Positions 21,757 through 30,568 are shown, numbered from the stretch's first letter. The stretch is 64,000 nt of DNA from Mycolicibacterium sp. MU0053 (GCF_963378095.1 NZ_OY726397.1:3348001-3412000); one strand, 5' to 3'. The notes: a model not told the origin generated them from the sequence alone. Made by a program: numbers and translations.

Positions 21757-22772
21757 TGACGGTATGGGAGGCCGACGTCCTACCCGGCTACCACCAGCAC
21801 AGGATGGAACTGGGCGCCGACCCCGACGGCGAGGGCGACCTCATCGCGACCCTGGTGCGTCGCGGTCCCGCCGCCCCGGCGCGGCACGCGGTGCTCGGCG
21901 TGCACGGCTATACCGACTACTTCTTCAACACCGAGATGGCCGACCGGTTCGCGGCCCGCGGGCTCGCCTATTACGCCCTGGACCTGCACAAATGTGGCCG
22001 GTCCTGGCAACCCGGGCAGACCCCGCACTTCACCACCGACCTGGCCCGCTACCACCTCGAACTGGAACGGGCGCTGGCGGTCATCGCCGCCGAAACCGAC
22101 GGCGCCCGGGTATGCGTCGTGGGCCACTCCGCCGGCGGACTGGTCGTCACGCTGTGGCTGGACCGGCTGCGCCGGCGGGATCTGACCGCCGCCCTCGGTG
22201 TCGGCGGCCTGGTCCTCAACAGCCCGTTCTTCGATCTGCACGGGCCCTCGATCCTGCGGGCCGCGCCCACCTCGGCGGCGCTGATCGCCTTGGCGCGGAT
22301 GCGCAAGACGCGCGTGGTGCGCAAACCGAAAGAGGGCGGCTACGGCACCACGCTGCACCGGGACTTCCACGGCGAATTCGACTACAACCTGGACTGGAAG
22401 CCGGTGGGCGGGTTCCCGATCACGGTCGGCTGGATCAACGCGGTGCGCCGCGGCCACGCCCGACTGCACCGCGGCCTCGATGTCGGTGTGCCCAACCTGA
22501 TCCTGCGCTCGGATCACTCGGTCGCCGAGACCCGCGACGACCCCGAGGCCATGCAGCGCGGCGACGCCGTCCTCGACGTCCGGCACATCGCCCGGTGGGC
22601 CGGTTGCGTCGGCAACCACACCACGATCGCCCCGATCGCCGACGCCAAACACGACGTATTCCTGTCGCTGCCCGCGCCGCGGGCCGCGGCCTATGCCGAA
22701 CTCGACCGCTGGCTGGACCGCTACCTGGGCAGCAGCACCGCCGAGACCTCCGAGACAACCAGACAGGGCTGA
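21756..22772 (+). CDS. Alpha/beta hydrolase, lysophospholipase-like (Rv2854-like)
   Basis: Serine hydrolase of the monoacylglycerol lipase/lysophospholipase type, 338 residues. Oxyanion region VLGVHGYTDYFFNTEM, nucleophile elbow GHSAGG (VCVVGHSAGGLVV) and a late DAKHD segment that probably supplies the catalytic His. It has no signal peptide, so it is probably cytoplasmic. It lies just upstream of mtr, whose GTG begins 1 nt after this gene's stop, as Rv2854 does in M. tuberculosis. The natural ester substrate is unknown. Confidence 0.85.
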   Translation: MTVWEADVLPGYHQHRMELGADPDGEGDLIATLVRRGPAAPARHAVLGVHGYTDYFFNTEMADRFAARGLAYYALDLHKCGRSWQPGQTPHFTTDLARYHLELERALAVIAAETDGARVCVVGHSAGGLVVTLWLDRLRRRDLTAALGVGGLVLNSPFFDLHGPSILRAAPTSAALIALARMRKTRVVRKPKEGGYGTTLHRDFHGEFDYNLDWKPVGGFPITVGWINAVRRGHARLHRGLDVGVPNLILRSDHSVAETRDDPEAMQRGDAVLDVRHIARWAGCVGNHTTIAPIADAKHDVFLSLPAPRAAAYAELDRWLDRYLGSSTAETSETTRQG

Positions 22773-22773
22773 C

Positions 22774-24189
22774 GTGGACCACTTCGATCTGACCATCATC
22801 GGTACGGGCTCGGGCAACTCGATCCTCGACGAGCGCTACGAATCGAAGCGGGTCGCCATCTGCGAGCAGGGCACCTTCGGCGGCACCTGCCTCAACGTCG
22901 GCTGCATCCCGACCAAGATGTTCGTCTACGCGGCCGAGGTCGCCAACACGATCCGCGACAGCGCCCGCTTCGGTGTCGACGCCCGGATCGACGGGGTGCG
23001 CTGGCGCGACATCGTCTCGCGGGTGTTCGGTCGCATCGATCCCATCGCGTTGGGCGGCGAGCGGTATCGACGCTCCTCCCCCAACGTCACCGTGTTCGAC
23101 GGCCACACGAAGTTCGGCCCCACCCGCGGCGACGGTCGCCATCTGCTGCGCACCGAGGCCGGTGCCGAGTTCACCTCCGATCAGGTGGTGATCGCCGCGG
23201 GCGCGCGCGCGATGGTGCCACCGGCGATCGGTGCGAGCGACATCAAGTGGCACACCAGCGACACCATCATGCGGATCCCCGAGGTGCCCGAACATCTGGT
23301 GATCGTCGGCGGCGGATTCGTTGCCGCCGAGTTCGCTCATGTGTTCTCCGCGTTGGGATCTCGCGTGACGCTGGTGCTGCGCGGTGCGACGCTGCTGTCG
23401 CACTGCGACGACGACATCGGCGAACGGTTCACCGACATCGCGTCACGCAAGTGGGAGGTGCTGTTCGGTCGCACGGTCACCGGCGGGCGCACCGACGATG
23501 CGGGCACCACGGTGGAACTCGACGACGGCTCGATGCTGCGCGCCGATGCGGTACTGGTGGCCACCGGCCGCCGGCCGAACGGCGATCTGCTCGACGCCAA
23601 GCTGGCCGGCGTCGAGGTGACCAGCGCCGGTCAGGTTGTCGTCGACGAGTATCAACGCACCAGCGCCCGGGGCATTTTCGCGCTCGGCGACGTCTCCTCG
23701 GATTATCAGCTCAAGCACGTCGCCAACATGGAAGCCCGGGTGGTGCGCCACAACCTGCTGCAGGAGTGGGCGGACACCGATGCGCTCGCGAGCGCCGATC
23801 ACCGGTACGTGCCCTCGGCGGTGTTCACCGACCCCCAGGTCGCCCACGTCGGCCTGACCGAAAACGAGGCCCGCGCATTGGATCTCGACATCAAGGTCAA
23901 AATCCAGGATTTCGGCGACGTCGCCTACGGCTGGGCCATGGAAGACGGCACCGGGGTGTGCAAGATCATCGTCAACGCCGACAACGGGATGATCCTGGGC
24001 GCCCACATCATGGGCCACCAGGCCGCGACGCTGATCCAGCCGCTGATCCAGGCGATGAGCTTCGGGCTCGGCGCCCAGGACATGGCCCGCGGCCAATACT
24101 GGATTCACCCCGCCCTGCCCGAGGTGGTCGAGAACGCACTGTTGGCCCTGTGCGGCGAGCCGACCTGGCCCGCGCCCAAGCGCCACTGA
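22774..24189 (+). CDS. mtr: Mycothione reductase
   Basis: NADPH- and FAD-dependent enzyme reducing mycothione (oxidised mycothiol) to mycothiol, the main thiol buffer of mycobacteria. 471 residues: FAD motif IIGTGSGNSILDE, redox-active disulfide C39-x4-C44 in GGTCLNVGCIPTKM, NADPH motif VIVGGGFVAAEFAHVFSALG, and C-terminal interface with the catalytic His in YWIHPALPEVVENAL. GTG at 22774 is chosen because the open frame further upstream overlaps the hydrolase gene. Converges on an ArsR gene with a long hairpin between. Confidence 0.96.
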   Translation: MDHFDLTIIGTGSGNSILDERYESKRVAICEQGTFGGTCLNVGCIPTKMFVYAAEVANTIRDSARFGVDARIDGVRWRDIVSRVFGRIDPIALGGERYRRSSPNVTVFDGHTKFGPTRGDGRHLLRTEAGAEFTSDQVVIAAGARAMVPPAIGASDIKWHTSDTIMRIPEVPEHLVIVGGGFVAAEFAHVFSALGSRVTLVLRGATLLSHCDDDIGERFTDIASRKWEVLFGRTVTGGRTDDAGTTVELDDGSMLRADAVLVATGRRPNGDLLDAKLAGVEVTSAGQVVVDEYQRTSARGIFALGDVSSDYQLKHVANMEARVVRHNLLQEWADTDALASADHRYVPSAVFTDPQVAHVGLTENEARALDLDIKVKIQDFGDVAYGWAMEDGTGVCKIIVNADNGMILGAHIMGHQAATLIQPLIQAMSFGLGAQDMARGQYWIHPALPEVVENALLALCGEPTWPAPKRH

Positions 24190-24198
24190 CTCCCCCGC

Positions 24199-24247
24199 GA
24201 TTTCGGTGCGCCTGGGGGCGCTCAGCGCCTCCCGGCGCACCGAAATC
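24199..24247. terminator. Bidirectional hairpin between mtr and arsR-type gene
   Basis: Perfect 14-bp arms GATTTCGGTGCGCC (24199-24212) and GGCGCACCGAAATC (24234-24247), with an inner hairpin GGCGCT-C-AGCGCC continuing the stem. The whole 49 bases form one almost uninterrupted stem-loop, 9 nt past the mtr stop and 2 nt beyond the convergent ArsR stop. It lacks a T-tract on either side, common for mycobacterial terminators. Confidence 0.7.
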
Positions 24248-24249
24248 AC

Positions 24250-24579
24250 CTAGTTGTGGGCGGCGCCGATCCAGTGCAACAGGTCGTGCACGGTGGGGTC
24301 CTCGAGCCGGTAGCTGACCTGCCGCCCGATCCGGGTGGACGACACCCAGCCCTGCTGGCGCAGCACGCGCAGCGCCTGCGAGACCGCGTTCTCCGAACGG
24401 TTCAACGCGTCGGCCAGGTCGCCGACACAGATGCCGGGCGCGCGGTGCAGTCCCAGCAGGATCTCCAGGCGGCCCGGGTCCGACAGCAGGTCGAACCGCT
24501 GCGTCCAGCCCGCGATGTCCACATCCGCCAGCGCCGAGGTCGCCAACACGACCTGGGGCGGTCCCTGTTCGTGCTCCAT
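24250..24579 (-). CDS. ArsR/SmtB-family transcriptional regulator
   Basis: 109-residue winged-helix repressor. Helix-turn-helix region: CVGDLADALNRSENAVSQALRVLRQQGWV, then the wing (RIGRQVSYRLED). The single Cys in the recognition area (ICVGDL) differs from the double-Cys ELCVCDL metal site, and no His-rich C-terminal site is obvious, so the effector (metal or other) is unclear. ATG at 24579 is preceded by GAGGGGG with good spacing; the longer frame starting at 24591 with TTG is not favoured. No co-directional partner is visible, so the target is unknown. Confidence 0.85.
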   Translation of the reverse strand: MEHEQGPPQVVLATSALADVDIAGWTQRFDLLSDPGRLEILLGLHRAPGICVGDLADALNRSENAVSQALRVLRQQGWVSSTRIGRQVSYRLEDPTVHDLLHWIGAAHN

Positions 24580-24636
24580 GATCCCCCTCAATCTAGTCCA
24601 GGAACCCGTGCCGCAGGATCGACCACGCGGTGCCGG

Positions 24637-25398
24637 TCATCGCGCCGGGACCCGCCGACCGCGGCGCGCTCGGGCGGCCGCCACCACCGCGCTGAACAAC
24701 CGCAGGTCATCGAGGCGCTCCTCGGGATGCCATTGCACGGCCACGCAGAACTGCGGCCCCTGGCCGTGCGGGTCGACCTCGACGGCCTCGATGACTCCGT
24801 CGGCGTCGTGCGCGCTGGCGATCAATCCCCGACCGAGCGTGGCGATGGCCTGATGGTGGTAGCACTGCGCGTCGGTGGACTCGCCGACCACCGCGGCCAC
24901 CCGGGTGCCGGGCACCGTGCGGATCCCGGACGTGCTGAAAACCGCGTTGCCGACCTGGTGGCGGGTGTGTCCGACGAGGTCGGGCAGGTGCTGGTGCAAC
25001 GTGCCGCCGAGTGCGACGTTGAGCAACTGGGCGCCGCGGCAGATGCCCAGGACCGGCAGGTTGTCCGCCAGCGCGGCGCGCAGCAGGGCGAACTCCCAGG
25101 CGTCGCGTTCGTGGGCCGGTTCGTCGGTGGCCGGATGCCGGGCCTGCCCGTACGTCGCCGGGTCGATGTCGGGTCCGCCGGTGAACACCAGTCCGTCCAG
25201 CCCGCCCACCACCTGCTCGGCGATCGCGTCGGTGACCGGCTGTGGTGGCAGCAGCGTCGCGATGCCGCCGGCCCTCGTGACCCCGTCGAAGTAGACGGCC
25301 GGCAGGAAGCTCGCGTGCACATCCCACACCCCGGTCTGCGCCTGTTGCAGATAGGTCGTGAGCCCCAGCACCGGTCGAGCCGCCTCCGCGCCGTTCAA
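24637..25398 (-). CDS. Class I glutamine amidotransferase / gamma-Glu-GABA hydrolase-like (peptidase C26), Rv2859c-like
   Basis: 253 residues of the PuuD-like C26 family, which cleaves gamma-glutamyl amides. Catalytic Cys in LGICRGAQLLNVALGG and the His-Glu pair in VQWHPEERLDD are present. In M. tuberculosis the homologue neighbours glnA4 (glutamine synthetase-like) and aldC, suggesting polyamine or gamma-glutamyl amine catabolism. Those partners are missing here, so the enzyme stands alone beside the NAGGN operon. The start is taken as TTG at 25398; a GTG at 25371 is the alternative. Confidence 0.85.
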   Translation of the reverse strand: MNGAEAARPVLGLTTYLQQAQTGVWDVHASFLPAVYFDGVTRAGGIATLLPPQPVTDAIAEQVVGGLDGLVFTGGPDIDPATYGQARHPATDEPAHERDAWEFALLRAALADNLPVLGICRGAQLLNVALGGTLHQHLPDLVGHTRHQVGNAVFSTSGIRTVPGTRVAAVVGESTDAQCYHHQAIATLGRGLIASAHDADGVIEAVEVDPHGQGPQFCVAVQWHPEERLDDLRLFSAVVAAARARRGRRVPAR

Positions 25399-25539
25399 GA
25401 TCCACGCACCCCTTCCCGTATCGGTGGGCGAACGGCCTCATTCTCACCGCACCGGCATCGAAGACGAAATCCCCACGGAGCGTCACGATCCCAGCGCGGT
25501 CGACGGTCTGTGACACACGTCTCTTCGCGCCGCCGCGCG

Positions 25540-25564
25540 GGTTTGAACTCGGGGGACGCGGGTA
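25540..25564 (+). promoter_or_regulatory. SigF-type promoter upstream of the NAGGN operon
   Basis: GGTTT (25540-25544), a 15-nt spacer, then GGGTA (25560-25564) match the published mycobacterial SigF consensus GGTTT-N15-17-GGGTA at every base. The predicted start lies about 75 nt before the AsnB-like gene. SigF governs general and stationary-phase stress responses, which fits osmolyte synthesis. Confidence 0.55.
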
Positions 25565-25634
25565 AACATCAGCAGCATCAGCGGCACCACCGGGGCGGCG
25601 GTGCACGACCACTGGAGATACGAGCAGATCGGGG

Positions 25635-25648
25635 TAGGGTCGAACCGA
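25635..25648 (+). promoter_or_regulatory. Candidate second, near-leaderless promoter of the NAGGN operon
   Basis: TAGGGT at 25635-25640 is followed by 7 nt and then the ATG, so a transcript would begin about 1 nt before the start codon. No clear -35 hexamer. It would give the operon a housekeeping promoter beside the SigF-like one. Confidence 0.3.
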
Positions 25649-27462
25649 TGTGTGGAGCGACCGGAGAGGTCCGACTCGACGGCAGGACACCCGATGTGGC
25701 TGCCGTGTCTGCGATGGCCGCCGTCATGGCACCGCGAGGTCCCGACGGCGCCGGAGCCTGGTCCCAGGGCCGGGTGGCACTGGGTCACCGCAGGCTGAAG
25801 ATCATCGATCTGTCCGAGGCCGGCGCGCAGCCGATGGTGGACTCCGATCTGGGACTGGCGATCGCCTGGAACGGCTGCATCTACAACTACAAGCAGTTGC
25901 GTGATGAGCTGATCTCGGTCGGCTACCGGTTCTTCTCCCACAGCGACACCGAGGTGTTGCTCAAGGCGTACCACCACTGGGGTGACCGATTCGTCGAGCG
26001 GATGTTCGGCATGTTCGCGTTTGCGATCGTCGAGCGCGACAGCGGGCGGGTGCTGCTCGGCCGTGACCGTCTCGGCATCAAGCCGCTTTATGTCACCGAG
26101 GACTCCCGGCGCATCCGGTTCGCCTCGTCGCTGCCCGCGCTGCTGGCCGGCGGCGGGGTGGACACCCGCATCGACCCGGTGGCGCTGCATCACTACCTGA
26201 GCTTCCACTCCGTGGTCCCGCCGCCGCTGACGATCCTGCGCGGCGTCCGCAAGGTGCCACCGGCGACCCTGATCGCCATCGAACCCGACGGCACCCAGCA
26301 CACCTCGACGTATTGGACGCCGGACTTCACCCGCCACGCCGACCGCACCGACTGGACCGAACGGGACTGGGAGGACGCCGTCCTCGACTCGCTGCGACGC
26401 GCGGTCGAGCGCCGCCTGGTCGCCGACGTTCCGGTGGGCTGCCTGTTGTCCGGCGGCGTCGATTCCAGCCTGATCGTCGGCTTGCTCGCCGAGGCCGGAC
26501 AGACCGGTTTGCAGACGTTTTCCATCGGGTTCGAGTCGGTCGGCGGCGTCGCCGGCGACGAGTTCAAGTGGTCGGACATCATCGCCGAGCGCTTCAACAC
26601 GCAGCACCATCAGATCCGGATCGACACCCAACGCATGCTGCCGGCGCTCGACGGTGCGATCGGCGCCATGAGCGAGCCGATGGTCAGCCACGACTGCGTC
26701 GCGTTCTACCTGCTCAGCCAGGAGGTCGCCAAGCACGTCAAGGTGGTGCAGTCCGGTCAGGGCGCCGACGAGGTCTTCGCGGGGTACCACTGGTACCCGC
26801 CGATGGCGGAGCCGTCCGCGGCCAGCCTGCAGGGCGCGGTCGCCAGCTACCGCGGCGCCTTCTTCGACCGTGATCAGGCCGCGATGGATCGCCTCGTGGC
26901 CGGATCCCCGGGCGATGTGGTCGCCGCCGACGACCCCAGCGGGCGGTTCGTCACCGAGCATTTCGCCCGGGCCGGCGCCGAGACCGGGGTCGATCGCGCG
27001 CTGCGACTCGACACCATGGTGATGCTCGTCGACGACCCGGTGAAGCGGGTCGACAACATGACCATGGCCTGGGGCCTGGAGGGCCGCGTCCCGTTCCTCG
27101 ATCACGAACTGGTCGAACTGGCCGCGGGCTGCCCGCCGCACCTCAAGACCGCCCTCGACGGCAAGGGGGTGTTGAAACAGGCGGCTCGCCAAGTCATCCC
27201 GTCGGAGGTCATCGACCGGCCCAAGGGGTACTTCCCGGTGCCGGCGCTCACCCACCTCGAAGGCCCCTACCTCGACATGGTCCGCGACGCGCTCTACGCG
27301 CCGGCCGCCAAGGAGCGCGGACTGTTCGCACCCGACGCGGTCGACCGTCTGCTGGCCGATCCCAACGGTCGGCTGACGCCGCTGCGCGGCAACGAATTGT
27401 GGCAGATCGCGCTGCTCGAACTCTGGTTGCAGCGCCACGGCATCGACGGACCGGCCGCGTGA
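25648..27462 (+). CDS. N-acetylglutaminylglutamine amidotransferase (asparagine synthase family)
   Basis: AsnB-family enzyme, 604 residues, predicted to amidate N-acetylglutaminylglutamine to the compatible solute NAGGN, using glutamine. N-terminal Ntn glutaminase domain with Cys2 (MCGATGEV) and the GPDGAGAW and LGHRRLKIIDLS stretches. C-terminal synthetase domain with the ATP pyrophosphatase loop SGGVDSS at 268-274 and SGQGADEVFAGY. The following gene is the matching dipeptide synthetase and overlaps by 4 nt. That pairing, known from rhizobia and pseudomonads, makes the NAGGN role much likelier than ordinary asparagine synthesis. Confidence 0.88.
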   Translation: MCGATGEVRLDGRTPDVAAVSAMAAVMAPRGPDGAGAWSQGRVALGHRRLKIIDLSEAGAQPMVDSDLGLAIAWNGCIYNYKQLRDELISVGYRFFSHSDTEVLLKAYHHWGDRFVERMFGMFAFAIVERDSGRVLLGRDRLGIKPLYVTEDSRRIRFASSLPALLAGGGVDTRIDPVALHHYLSFHSVVPPPLTILRGVRKVPPATLIAIEPDGTQHTSTYWTPDFTRHADRTDWTERDWEDAVLDSLRRAVERRLVADVPVGCLLSGGVDSSLIVGLLAEAGQTGLQTFSIGFESVGGVAGDEFKWSDIIAERFNTQHHQIRIDTQRMLPALDGAIGAMSEPMVSHDCVAFYLLSQEVAKHVKVVQSGQGADEVFAGYHWYPPMAEPSAASLQGAVASYRGAFFDRDQAAMDRLVAGSPGDVVAADDPSGRFVTEHFARAGAETGVDRALRLDTMVMLVDDPVKRVDNMTMAWGLEGRVPFLDHELVELAAGCPPHLKTALDGKGVLKQAARQVIPSEVIDRPKGYFPVPALTHLEGPYLDMVRDALYAPAAKERGLFAPDAVDRLLADPNGRLTPLRGNELWQIALLELWLQRHGIDGPAA

Positions 27463-29240
27463 CGATGAATGCCGTCGAGCACTCCCCGCCCGGCGACCCC
27501 GCCCGCGAACCCATCACACTCGGGCTGCATGACGCCTCGCCGCAGCATCTGGTGGACGCCATGGCCGACGACGTGGTGCTCGAATTAGGTTGGGGCCGGC
27601 TGATTTTCGGCCAGACCTTCGCCGACCCCGAAGTGCTGGCCGCCACCCTGGCCCATGAACGGCCCGGCCGGCGCGACATCTGCATCTACGCTCGCGAATC
27701 GCATGTGCTGATCTCCCGGGCGCCCAACGAGCTGTTCATCGATCCCAGCCACACCTACCGGCTGCGCTTCAGCGAGCCGCACTCCGAACCCCCACCGCCG
27801 TCCGGGTTCAGCATCCGCACCCTGGAATCCCCCTCGGACGCCGACGAGATCAACCGCGTCTTCGTGCGGTGCGGCATGGTGCCCGCCCCCACCGACGTGA
27901 TCTGGGAGAACCACCTGCGCGCCGACGCGGTCGACTATCTGGTCGCGGTGCGCGACGACGGCGGCATCATCGGGACCGTCACCGGTGTCGATCACCACCG
28001 GCTGTTCGCCGACCCCGAGGACGGCTCGAGCCTGTGGACCCTGGCCGTGGACCCGACGGCGGGCCTGCCCGGCATCGGCGCCGCGCTCACCGCGCAGTTG
28101 GCGTCGATCTTCCGCGACCGGGGCCGCGCCTACATGGACCTTTCGGTGGCCCATGACAATTCGGCGGCGATCGCGCTGTACGAGAAGCTGGGCTTCACGC
28201 GCGTCCCGGTGCTGGCGGTCAAGCGCAAGAACGCGATCAACGAACCGTTGTTCACCCCGATCCCCGAGACCGTCGACGACCTCAACCCGTACGCGCGCAT
28301 CATCGCCGATGAGGCCATGCGCCGCGGCATCCGGGTCGAGGTGCTCGACGCGGAGACCGGCGAAATGCTGCTGACCCACGGCGGTCGCAGCGTGATCACC
28401 CGCGAATCGCTGTCGGAGTTCACCTCCGCGGTCGCCATGAGCCGCTGCGACGACAAGCGACTGACGCGGCGGATCGTCGGCGAGGCCGGCGTCGTGGTTC
28501 CGCGCGGCCGGCTGGCGACCTTCGACGAGGCCGACCACGCGTTCCTCGCCGAGGTGGGCGATGTCGTCGTCAAGCCGACCCGCGGCGAACAGGGCAAGGG
28601 CATCACGGTCGGGATCAGCAGTTCCGAGGCGCTCGACGCCGCACTGGTCCGCGCCCGCGAGCAACACCCGGAGGTGCTGATCGAACAGCGCGCCACCGGC
28701 GACGACCTGCGGTTGGTGGTGATCGACGGCAAGGTGGTGGCCGCCGCGCTGCGCAAGCCCGCCGAGATCACCGGAACCGGTACCCACACCGTGGCCGAAC
28801 TCATCGAGGCCCAGAGCCGTCGGCGCGAGGCGGCCACCGGCGGCGAGTCCCGCATCCCGATCGACGACGTCACCCGCGACACCGTGGCCGAGGCCGGCTG
28901 GTCCTTCGACGACGTGCTGCCCAAGGGCACCCGGCTGCGGGTGCGCCGGATGGCCAATCTGCATCAGGGCGGGACCATTCACGACGTCACCGACCAGGTC
29001 CACCCCGAGTTGTGCCGGGTCGCGGTCACCGCGGCCGCGGCCATCGGCATCCCGGTCACCGGCATCGACCTGCTGGTCCCGGACGTCACGCGCGACGAGT
29101 ACGTGTTCGTCGAGGCCAACGAGCGCCCCGGGCTGGCCAACCACGAGCCGCAGCCGACGGCCGCGGCCTTCATCGACTTCTTGTTCCCGGGTCAGCCCGG
29201 CCTGCCCCAGGCGTGGACCGCGGCCACCGCACCCGAATAG
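27459..29240 (+). CDS. ngg: N-acetylglutaminylglutamine synthetase (GNAT + ATP-grasp)
   Basis: 593 residues. After a leader region, a GNAT acetyltransferase-like domain (about 115-265; SLWTLAVDPTAGLPGIGAAL, AHDNSAAIALYEKLGFTRVP) is fused to an ATP-grasp ligase domain (about 330-590) of the glutathione/cyanophycin-synthetase type: VVVKPTRGEQGKGITVGI, LIEQRATGDDLRLVVIDGKV, and metal ligands near FVEANERPGL. The combination is diagnostic for the enzyme that acetylates and joins two glutamines before amidation by the upstream partner. GTG at 27459 overlaps the upstream stop; ATG at 27465 is a near alternative. The third gene often found with the pair, an M42-type peptidase, is not in this window. 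Confidence 0.88.
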   Translation: MTMNAVEHSPPGDPAREPITLGLHDASPQHLVDAMADDVVLELGWGRLIFGQTFADPEVLAATLAHERPGRRDICIYARESHVLISRAPNELFIDPSHTYRLRFSEPHSEPPPPSGFSIRTLESPSDADEINRVFVRCGMVPAPTDVIWENHLRADAVDYLVAVRDDGGIIGTVTGVDHHRLFADPEDGSSLWTLAVDPTAGLPGIGAALTAQLASIFRDRGRAYMDLSVAHDNSAAIALYEKLGFTRVPVLAVKRKNAINEPLFTPIPETVDDLNPYARIIADEAMRRGIRVEVLDAETGEMLLTHGGRSVITRESLSEFTSAVAMSRCDDKRLTRRIVGEAGVVVPRGRLATFDEADHAFLAEVGDVVVKPTRGEQGKGITVGISSSEALDAALVRAREQHPEVLIEQRATGDDLRLVVIDGKVVAAALRKPAEITGTGTHTVAELIEAQSRRREAATGGESRIPIDDVTRDTVAEAGWSFDDVLPKGTRLRVRRMANLHQGGTIHDVTDQVHPELCRVAVTAAAAIGIPVTGIDLLVPDVTRDEYVFVEANERPGLANHEPQPTAAAFIDFLFPGQPGLPQAWTAATAPE

Positions 29241-29247
29241 GGCTGGC

Positions 29248-29811
29248 TCACCACGTGCTGGTGCGCAACACGATCTCGCCGGCCAGCTGGGCGGTGGACT
29301 CGGCGGCGTTGCGCCGGCCGAGCAGGTCGACCACCCGGAAGTCCCCGAACACGAACTGCTGACTGGCCAGCGCGACCGAGCGCGCCGCGGCCGTGCTCAC
29401 CAGGGCGGTGGTGTTGAGTTCCACCGGCGGGCAGTCGGCGTCGCGGATCACGCCGTCGGAGTCGGCGGCCCGCGGATGTCCGCGGTCGACGACCACGAGC
29501 GCGGTGAACCGATCGAGGCGCCGGGCCGCCAGATCCCAGGCCAGCTCGGCGCCCGCGCGATCACCGACCAGCACCGCCCAGGGCACGGTCAGCCAGTCCA
29601 GGATTTCCAGCACCGACTCCGGCTTCAGGCGGGGCTCCGGCCCGATGACCACGGTCCGCAACGACGCGGTGTGCAACCGTTGGCAGACACTGTCATAGGC
29701 GGCGGTCGCCTGTTGGGCGGCGCCGAGTAGGACCACGACCGGGCCCGTCTCCGGGCCGGAAACGTCGACCGGGATCGGGAAGCCGTCGACGGTCATCGTC
29801 GTCGGAGGCAT
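29248..29811 (-). CDS. Alpha/beta-hydrolase-fold protein lacking the nucleophile serine
   Basis: 187 residues with an alpha/beta hydrolase-like pattern: strand-turn VVVLLGAAQQATAAYDSVCQ, then VLVGDRAGAELAWDLAARRL where hydrolases have GxSxG. The nucleophile position is Arg (G-D-R-A-G), and no clear catalytic His follows, so it is probably not a serine esterase; a binding or regulatory role is possible. ATG at 29811 was chosen; the frame is open to 29895, which would add 28 residues overlapping the next gene. Converges on ngg (7 nt apart). No closer family was recognised. Confidence 0.6.
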   Translation of the reverse strand: MPPTTMTVDGFPIPVDVSGPETGPVVVLLGAAQQATAAYDSVCQRLHTASLRTVVIGPEPRLKPESVLEILDWLTVPWAVLVGDRAGAELAWDLAARRLDRFTALVVVDRGHPRAADSDGVIRDADCPPVELNTTALVSTAAARSVALASQQFVFGDFRVVDLLGRRNAAESTAQLAGEIVLRTSTW

Positions 29812-29884
29812 GCGGTCACGGTACAGGGCGTCGGTGTCGCCCGACGCCGTTTCTGTGCGGCTGCTGTCCACTCTCAGCCTGCTA

Positions 29885-30568
29885 TCAGAAGTCACGAAGC
29901 CGCGCCGTCTGTCGACCGAAGACGTCCAGAAAAGTCTGCGGCAGTGACGCTTTCACGGGAATCGCGGTGTTCGGCTCGGCGGTCACCAATCCGAAGGTCG
30001 CCATGGACCCGACGTTGGCGAACGCCATGTAGATGGTGCTCTGCTCCCCGGGCAACTCCATGCTCTGCCGGTACACCAAGACGTCGGCGCCGTCGGCGGC
30101 GGCACGTTCGGCATCCGGCAGCCGGGTGGTGGTCATCGGGATGCCGGGCGACGCGTCATCGAAGAACACCTCGAAGCTCGCGCAACGCTCGGCGGTGTTC
30201 TCCAGCGCCGCCAGATCCAGCGGCCACGACAGCACCGTCATCGCGATGCGGGCGCCGTCGTAGCCGACGTTGTATTTCACGGCGCTGCCCGGCCCCCGCT
30301 CGGCCGAGGCCGCGATCACCTTGGTCAGGCCGTCCGAACAGTTCGGCGGCATGCTCGACATCGACGGCGGCGACTGGGCACCGTCGGGTTGGCCCGGCTG
30401 CTCGATGATCCGGGAGTACTGCACACCGGGTGGAAAGTCCGCTTCGGTGAGAACCGCCCGGTCCAGCTTGGCGCCCGGCCAGGTGGGAGTGCCGGTCAAG
30501 GTCGGCGCACAGGCGCACACCCACATCGTCAGGCCCGCGAGCAGCCACGCCGCGGAGCGACGGCTCAC
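29885..30568 (-). CDS. Hypothetical lipoprotein
   Basis: Predicted secreted lipoprotein of 227 residues, function unknown. The GTG at 30568 overlaps the mapB stop (GTGA). An Arg-Arg signal peptide ([20 protein letters not shown]) ends in VCAC as lipobox, followed by a mature domain with conserved-looking [11 protein letters not shown] and two further Cys (NCSDG, ERCASFE) that may form a disulfide. The general shape resembles the sensor-like soluble domains of mycobacterial lipoproteins. Downstream of mapB, so probably co-transcribed. Confidence 0.7.
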   Translation of the reverse strand: MSRRSAAWLLAGLTMWVCACAPTLTGTPTWPGAKLDRAVLTEADFPPGVQYSRIIEQPGQPDGAQSPPSMSSMPPNCSDGLTKVIAASAERGPGSAVKYNVGYDGARIAMTVLSWPLDLAALENTAERCASFEVFFDDASPGIPMTTTRLPDAERAAADGADVLVYRQSMELPGEQSTIYMAFANVGSMATFGLVTAEPNTAIPVKASLPQTFLDVFGRQTARLRDF

